Shown piece by piece: positions 58,902 through 64,000 of a stretch of DNA of 64,000 bases. The position numbers and the translations under genes are program-made. Under the pieces are notes generated by a model that ran no database searches, was not told where the DNA came from, and saw only the letters and a program-made list of their open reading frames with translations. Every line of letters starts with the position of its first letter. Position 1 is the first letter of the stretch. Source of the DNA: Neptunicoccus cionae (GTDB taxonomy: Bacteria; Pseudomonadota; Alphaproteobacteria; Rhodobacterales; Rhodobacteraceae). Location of the stretch: positions 1 through 64,000 of the forward strand of contig NZ_PKOJ01000009.1 in the NCBI RefSeq assembly GCF_002860325.1. Direction: 5' to 3'.

Positions 58902-59831
58902 TCAATCCTGCGACGCCTTCTTCGCCGGGTCCGCAACCCGCATGACCGTCAGACCTTTCGCTTCCGCCTTCTGCCCGAGGTTCAGCGCGACCCCGTTGCC
59001 GCCGAAGAGTACAACCCCCGTCGCCGCGAACTTGTCGTCCAGCATTTCATCGTTGCACTTGAACGGCGCTGCCCGCCCATGCGCGGACCAGCGCGGATCG
59101 AAGCGCGCCTGTGCTATCCCGCGTGCCCGGGCCCACCGAGCCGCAATCATCTCCGCCCCGTGCTTGCCACCCTTGTGGCAGAGGAAGATCTCCTGATTGC
59201 GGTTCTGTTTGATCCGTTCGCGAACCTTGTCGAGCGTGTTGAAGATCACATCGACATCGGTCCAGTCGGTGGCGCCCGAGACGATCAGGGGCACCCCCTC
59301 GACTTTCGACTTCTCGGCGGTTTCACGGTCGTGCTGCTCCAGGAGCTGCCGTGCCTCGAAGATCGCCCCGGTCTCCTGCGCCCGGACGCTTGCGCGCGAC
59401 CCGGCTGCCGGGATGAAGGCGTGGCCCGTTTCGATCTCGTAGCATTCCGCCGCAGCCTCGCTCATCACCTCGATGGCGCCGACAATCTCGCGCAGCTGCA
59501 CAAAGCGCGCCTGCGCCTCTTCGAGCGCGGTCTCAGCGATCTCCGATCCGTCGTGGGATTTTGCCAGCGCGCCGATCTTGTCGGCGGTGCGGTCGACCTC
59601 CTTGCCGAGTGCCACCTTGCGGCGCTGCAGGATCGTCGCGAGCCCATGGGCCAGCGGTTCGATTTCGGCTTCAAGCCCGGTCCCGCGCAGCTGCCCGAGC
59701 AAAGCCTCGAAGCTTTCGCGGATGATGCGGTCGGTCAGGATGTGATCTTCCGGGATCGGCAGCTGCGCGTCCTTCTCGGTCAGTCCGAAAAGTTCGATCG
59801 TCTCGTAGGTGTTTGCGGTGTCGTAAGCCAT
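58902..59831 (-). CDS. DUF2493 (SLOG-like) domain protein
   Basis: A 309-residue protein. Residues about 1-185 are helical and charged (ATILQRRKVALGKEVDRTAD, SHDGSEIAETALEEAQARF). Residues 190-300 form a DUF2493 Rossmann-like domain: PLIVSGATDWTDVDVIF, FLCHKGGKHGAEMIAARWA and GVVLFGGNGVALNLGQKAE, related to the SLOG nucleotide-binding group. GGAGACCAGAC lies before the ATG at 59831; the frame's earlier start is weaker. Such proteins are common on alphaproteobacterial plasmids and ICEs and may sense or bind a nucleotide ligand. Confidence 0.8.
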   Translation of the reverse strand: MAYDTANTYETIELFGLTEKDAQLPIPEDHILTDRIIRESFEALLGQLRGTGLEAEIEPLAHGLATILQRRKVALGKEVDRTADKIGALAKSHDGSEIAETALEEAQARFVQLREIVGAIEVMSEAAAECYEIETGHAFIPAAGSRASVRAQETGAIFEARQLLEQHDRETAEKSKVEGVPLIVSGATDWTDVDVIFNTLDKVRERIKQNRNQEIFLCHKGGKHGAEMIAARWARARGIAQARFDPRWSAHGRAAPFKCNDEMLDDKFAATGVVLFGGNGVALNLGQKAEAKGLTVMRVADPAKKASQD

Positions 59832-60512
59832 GTCTGGTCTCCAGTGTTCGGTTCCTAGGCCACCACGTGAGTGTGGGGGCATGGCCGAATGCCTGGTTTC
59901 CGAATCTGCCCGGGTCAGGGACGGCGCAGCCGCCGGCTTGCCGGGCGCAAAAGTTTTCCGAGCGCGACACCCGAGACACGCGCACCCTCACGCACGGGAC
60001 CGCCCCGCACCACTGGCGCCGCCCTCGCCAAAAAGTTTTGCGATCCTTGACGCGGGCTGATTTGGGGGCCATCCGGAGGATATGCTTCCGCACTCATGTG
60101 TGTGTTTTGACGGTAGGTTTACCCGACCCGAGCAGGCAAACGGCCCGACCGGACGCGGGAGACGGATGGAGCGGGGGAATCGTTTTGCCCCGCAAAACAG
60201 ACCAGAGCGCAATCCGGCGGAGCGGCCGGGGAGGGACGTGCTCGCGAGGCGGGCAAACCGGGGGCCTGGGTGCGACGCCGCGGTGAGGCCGCAAGGCCGA
60301 ATGCGCGACGGACCGAAGGGCCGTTCTCCCCTGCGACACGCGAAGCCGAGCTGGGGAGGCCGCAAGGCTGGGACTCAGGTCGATGGTCGAGTGCACAAAA
60401 CCGACACACTCCGCATGCAAACCGTGCAAATTGTCTGGTCTATTAAAGGGTTCGGATGTAGACAAGATCCTATCAACGCTGAAAATGATCATTCAGAAAG
60501 AGCAGTCCGACC
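59832..60512. other. Noncoding GC-rich stretch between DUF2493 and ietA genes
   Basis: Nearly 700 bp between divergent genes without a convincing coding region; several long open frames on the minus strand are Arg/Pro/Ser-rich artefacts. It contains a 13-bp direct repeat GAGGCCGCAAGGC at 60285-60297 and 60356-60368. Composition becomes more AT-rich after 60400, where the promoter of the ietA gene probably lies. An origin cannot be identified. Confidence 0.4.
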
Positions 60513-61595
60513 TTGGCTTCCGCCCAACAACTCATCGGTCTCGTTAAGAGCCACGCAGAAGGGGACGCTGATCGTTTTTACGATCTGGCGATGCAACTCT
60601 CGGCGGCCGAAGAACAGAAGGGACACACTCGGCTGGCTGAACAGTTGCGGCAGTGGGCTGAAGCGGGGCAAAAACCGCCAGCAAAGCGAACCCCTGCAGT
60701 CACCCCTATCGCAATGCCTCGCGGCGATCTTGCAGAGTTTCTTGCCGCGTCTTATCCGACGGAGCGAACCATCGATGTAATCTTACCGGATAGGATTGGA
60801 AGTGAACTGTCGCATCTCGTTTTCGAGACGCGCATGCGCGAAAAGCTCGAGGCAAAAGGCCTGAAGCCACGGAGGCGTGTTCTCCTCTCAGGTCCTCCCG
60901 GTACCGGCAAGACACTGAGTGCGTCGGCACTGGCCGGGGAGCTGCAGTACCCCTTATTTTCGGTCATGCTCCACGGGCTGATCACCAAGTTCATGGGTGA
61001 AACAGCGCAGAAGCTGAAGATGATCTTCGATGCCATTAAGACGACGCGCGGTATTTATCTATTCGACGAAATCGACGCTTTGGCTGCCGCCCGGGGCGGT
61101 GAGAACGACGTCGGCGAAGCCCGGCGGGTTCTGAACTCATTCTTGCAGTTCTTAGATGAGGATACCGGGCCTTCGATCGTCATTGCCACCACAAACCTGC
61201 CGGGAATTCTTGACCGCGCGGTGCTGCGCCGCTTCGATCTTGTGTTGCCTTATGTCATGCCCGATGGCCCGGCCATTAGGCAAGCGCTCGAACGCCGTCT
61301 GATCGGTTTCTCGTTCAATCGAATAGGATGGAAGCGGGTGACGGATGTCGCCACTGGCCTCTCAACAGCCGATATTGTAGCGGCGGCGGAAGATGCCGCG
61401 AGACGTGCGGTTTTGAATGATACTGACAAGATTGCGACACAGGATTTACTTGACGCCCTCGAACGCCGACGGTCGCTCCAAGATTTAGGGACCAACGACA
61501 ATGGCACGAGAGCTTCCACACTTTCACCTTCGCAATCTAGGACAGCCGCGCCCATTCCAGGCAAAGGGCGGGGGCGGGTCCAAAAGACCAAGTGA
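60513..61595 (+). CDS. ietA: AAA ATPase of an IetAS-type defence pair
   Basis: A 360-residue AAA+ ATPase. An N-terminal helical part (to about residue 60) is followed by the AAA core with Walker A LSGPPGTGKTLSA (125-137), pore-like LHGLITKFMGETAQ, Walker B IYLFDEIDAL (181-190), sensor-1 IVIATTNLPGILD and an arginine finger in DRAVLRRFD. This is the FtsH/spastin-like fold. The start is a TTG at 60513. The downstream subtilase gene begins 95 bp before this gene's stop, so the two are tightly coupled. The AAA plus S8 protease pairing is the layout of the IetAS anti-phage system. Confidence 0.82.
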   Translation: MASAQQLIGLVKSHAEGDADRFYDLAMQLSAAEEQKGHTRLAEQLRQWAEAGQKPPAKRTPAVTPIAMPRGDLAEFLAASYPTERTIDVILPDRIGSELSHLVFETRMREKLEAKGLKPRRRVLLSGPPGTGKTLSASALAGELQYPLFSVMLHGLITKFMGETAQKLKMIFDAIKTTRGIYLFDEIDALAAARGGENDVGEARRVLNSFLQFLDEDTGPSIVIATTNLPGILDRAVLRRFDLVLPYVMPDGPAIRQALERRLIGFSFNRIGWKRVTDVATGLSTADIVAAAEDAARRAVLNDTDKIATQDLLDALERRRSLQDLGTNDNGTRASTLSPSQSRTAAPIPGKGRGRVQKTK

Positions 61596-63966
61596 TGTCC
61601 CCAATCGCGCTGCGCACGCCCAAGCATTGCTTCAGGCAATCGACGCGCTGCCGGATATTCCAGCAGCCGAACTTCCCGGCGTCTATCTGGAAGTCGCCTC
61701 CCGCATCGACGAGCGCCTGAAAAAGGACAGCTTGGACGCCAGCGGCCTGATGCTTCTTCGCATCGAAGATACTCCAGTTCCTGGTGGCGCCCAAGAGCGC
61801 GCGACGGTGTTTGCGACTGCCAAGGGTATCGAAAAGCTACGTATGAAGGTCGAGCAGTTTCGGACTGAAGACACGCCTGATCGCGAGAAAGATGGTGAAA
61901 TTGTCCCGGGCCGTCCGAAGAACGCGGACCTGGTGCAAAGCGTTGCTGCCATCACGGAAGCGGGATTGCGTGCCCTATGGCGCAGCCCTCCAGGCAAGTT
62001 TCCCGCGGCGGATGTTGCGACCGTCTGGGAGGCTTGGCTCGAGCCCCAAATGACCGAGGCCTTCGTTGCAGCAGCGCCAAACTATGGTGTGACTGTGGGC
62101 GCGGATCGGCTGGAGTTTCCCGAAGATACAGTGGTGGTCGTCCAGGCCGATCGCAATCAGCTTGCCCAAGCCGTCCGGCGACTGGGTGGCGTACGCGCAC
62201 TTGCCGCTCCGACCATCACAGCGGATTTCTTCGACGGCTTGCCGGTGGCCGAACAGGCGCAGTGGGTCGACGAGCTCGCGGGCCGTACGACCTACACTGA
62301 CAATCCCGATCCTGGCTACGTTACGCTTTTGGATACCGGTGTCAGTCGCGCGCATCCTCTCATTCAGCCAGCGCTCAGCGTGGATGACCGACATGCCGCC
62401 AACCCGGCCTGGGGACTGGAGGATGTGAAGGGCCATGGCACAGAGATGGGAGGACTTGCGCTCTTTGGCGATCTGACGCTGAAACTGCACCAGGCGAACC
62501 CAGTTAAGGTCGTGAACCGTTTGGAATCCGTGAAGCTGCTGCCTGATGCAGGGATGAACCCGCATCATCTCCTTGGCGCGGTGACCAAGCAGGCTATCAA
62601 TACAGTAGAACAGGTTGGCCACCGACGCCGTACATTTGCCATGACGACGACGACAGGTGAGGATACGCCGCACGACGGAGCTCCCACCTCCTGGTCAACG
62701 GAAGTCGATCAGCTTGCCGCCGGTGTATCAGGTGACATCAAACAACAGCGCTTGGTACTTGTTTCGGCAGGGAATACCGACAACTTCACCTTTGGTGCCG
62801 GAAACTACCTCGACCGATGCGATCACGAGGACAACGAAATCGAATCGCCGGCCCAGGCGTGGAATGTTTTGTCTGTCGGAGCTTTTACAGAGAAAACCGT
62901 ACTGCCAGACGGAGAGCTGGCCCAAGCGCTTGCACCATTCGGCGACTTGTCGCCAGCTTCGAGAACTGCATCGTGGTCGTCCCACTGGCCGAACAAGCCG
63001 GATGTCGTCCTTGAGGGTGGAAACTGGGCGCTAAGTGCCATGCCTCCGCCAATGCGGCACGGATGGTTATCACTCCTTTCGACGCACCACAGTTATCCGG
63101 TCCGATCCTTCACATTCACCTTCGACACTAGCGCTGCGACAGCGCTTGCAGCGAAGGATGTAACGGAACTCTGGTCTGACTATCCGACGCTTTGGCCCGA
63201 GACAGTCCGTGGTCTCTATGTGTCTTCAGCGCGGTGGACGCAGCAGATGCGTGCACATCTGCCAGCCCAGCCAAACAAGGGTCATTACACGCCACTTTTT
63301 CAGCGCTATGGATATGGTGTGCCGGACATGGCCCGTGCCCGCCGCAGTGCGTCGAACGCGCTGACCCTCATCGTGGAAGATACGATTACGCCTTACGGGA
63401 TTTCTGAAAAGACCGGCGGTGATGTCCACAACGAGATGAAGCTGTTCGCCCTTCCCTGGCCCGTTGAGGCTTTGCGCGCGCTCGGCAATGCCGATGTGAC
63501 CTTACGGGTGGCACTCAGCAGCTTTATCGCTCCGAACCCGTCCGAGGCCTCGCGCGGCGTTCGATATCGCTACGCGTCCCACAATCTACGTTTCCAACTC
63601 AATCGCGCTGGCGAGAGCGAAGCCCAGTTCCTGGCTCGGATCAGCAAGGCGGCCGAACAGCCTGATGGTCCCGCTAGCTACGAAGATGATCTTTGGGACT
63701 ACGGTAGCAATCGGCGTCATGTCGGATCGCTGCATATCGATCAACTGACATGCAAGGCGTCAGATCTAGCAAGGCGGAACTTGTTGGCCGTTCACCCAGT
63801 CACTGGATGGTGGAAATCGAAAAAGCTTCTCGCTGAAGGTTTGCCTTCTGTGCGCTATGCATTGATCGTGGAAATCGATGCGGAAGAGTCGGAGACCGAG
63901 CTCTATGCCGAGGTTCAAGTTGCTGTTGACGCCTTGATTGCCGCTCAAGCGGTTGTACAAGTCTGA
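61501..63966 (+). CDS. ietS: Subtilisin-like (S8) protease of an IetAS-type defence pair
   Basis: An 821-residue cytoplasmic serine protease without signal peptide. The triad is Asp278 in VTLLDTGVSRAHPL, His312 in KGHGTEMGG and Ser544 in FDTSAATALAA, with oxyanion Asn425 in LVSAGNTDN. The N-terminal 270 residues hold a pro- or sensor-type domain starting PHFHLRNLGQPRPFQAKGGGG, and the last 250 a beta-rich domain. ATG 61501 gives the family's usual N-terminus, which makes the 95-bp overlap with the ATPase gene genuine. Presumed to cleave a target when the AAA partner senses infection; that mechanism is inferred. Confidence 0.83.
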   Translation: MARELPHFHLRNLGQPRPFQAKGGGGSKRPSDVPNRAAHAQALLQAIDALPDIPAAELPGVYLEVASRIDERLKKDSLDASGLMLLRIEDTPVPGGAQERATVFATAKGIEKLRMKVEQFRTEDTPDREKDGEIVPGRPKNADLVQSVAAITEAGLRALWRSPPGKFPAADVATVWEAWLEPQMTEAFVAAAPNYGVTVGADRLEFPEDTVVVVQADRNQLAQAVRRLGGVRALAAPTITADFFDGLPVAEQAQWVDELAGRTTYTDNPDPGYVTLLDTGVSRAHPLIQPALSVDDRHAANPAWGLEDVKGHGTEMGGLALFGDLTLKLHQANPVKVVNRLESVKLLPDAGMNPHHLLGAVTKQAINTVEQVGHRRRTFAMTTTTGEDTPHDGAPTSWSTEVDQLAAGVSGDIKQQRLVLVSAGNTDNFTFGAGNYLDRCDHEDNEIESPAQAWNVLSVGAFTEKTVLPDGELAQALAPFGDLSPASRTASWSSHWPNKPDVVLEGGNWALSAMPPPMRHGWLSLLSTHHSYPVRSFTFTFDTSAATALAAKDVTELWSDYPTLWPETVRGLYVSSARWTQQMRAHLPAQPNKGHYTPLFQRYGYGVPDMARARRSASNALTLIVEDTITPYGISEKTGGDVHNEMKLFALPWPVEALRALGNADVTLRVALSSFIAPNPSEASRGVRYRYASHNLRFQLNRAGESEAQFLARISKAAEQPDGPASYEDDLWDYGSNRRHVGSLHIDQLTCKASDLARRNLLAVHPVTGWWKSKKLLAEGLPSVRYALIVEIDAEESETELYAEVQVAVDALIAAQAVVQV

Positions 63967-64000
63967 CTGTATTGGAGACCCCGCGCAGCGCTCCCTATCT

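Noticed and set aside
59988-60492. Overlapping minus-strand frames before ietA
   Set aside because: Arg/Ser/Pro-rich composition typical of noncoding GC-rich DNA, and no ribosome binding sites.
1-64000. CRISPR arrays, tRNA or rRNA genes
   Set aside because: No regularly spaced repeats and no recognisable tRNA or rRNA sequence were seen on reading both strands; a dedicated scan was not possible.

Overview
The window reads as DNA from a marine-type alphaproteobacterium of the Rhodobacteraceae (Roseobacter-like). This is inferred from high GC, tightly packed operons with ATGA/TGATG overlaps, TTG and GTG starts after good ribosome binding sites, and the style of the VirB/VirD4 genes. No rRNA or tRNA gene and no CRISPR array was recognised. 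It has two unlike halves joined by a short transposon-scarred zone.

Bases 1-29960 form an acyl-CoA catabolic region. It holds the end of a dienoyl-CoA reductase-like flavoenzyme, two AMP-forming acyl-CoA synthetases, three hotdog thioesterases, three SDRs, three acyl-CoA dehydrogenases, three enoyl-CoA hydratases and an SCP-x-type thiolase. It also holds two complete biotin-dependent acyl-CoA carboxylases. The first set (13727-19928) contains AtuA and a geranyl-CoA-carboxylase-like enzyme whose alpha subunit is split into two genes. The second (23146-29344) is laid out like a leucine/isovalerate (liu) operon and ends with the biotin importer bioY. Together they suggest beta-carboxylation of a methyl-branched substrate such as an acyclic terpenoid acid and/or leucine-derived acyl-CoA; no HMG-CoA-type lyase is present. 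Two TetR-type regulators, one with two complete TetR modules in one chain, and five copies of an 18-bp palindrome (TTCTAACA-NN-TGTTAGAA) in front of the transcription units indicate one shared regulon.

Bases about 30100-36600 are a boundary zone: a metallo-beta-lactamase gene truncated and fused to the tail of an IS30 transposase, a complete ISNCY-type element with a passenger ORF, a secreted protein gene, and a divergent pair (alpha/beta hydrolase plus HTH-membrane protein). Composition becomes more AT-rich here.

Bases 36600-57644 carry a VirB/VirD4 conjugation system: virB1-B2-B3-B4, a VirB7-like lipoprotein, a VirB5/transglycosylase hybrid, virB5, B8, B9, B10, B11, two small genes and virB6 on the plus strand, then mobC-like, relaxase and virD4 on the minus strand. 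Between virB6 and virD4 lies a three-gene cargo operon (48432-52672): a ComEC-like metallo-beta-lactamase, an E2-E1-JAB triple fusion resembling a eukaryotic ubiquitin pathway in one polypeptide, and a four-helix membrane protein. This is the strongest candidate for an undescribed system, plausibly anti-phage or anti-plasmid immunity. The right end holds typical plasmid/ICE genes (DUF2493) and an AAA ATPase plus subtilase pair matching the IetAS defence layout. The right half is therefore a conjugative element carrying defence cargo.
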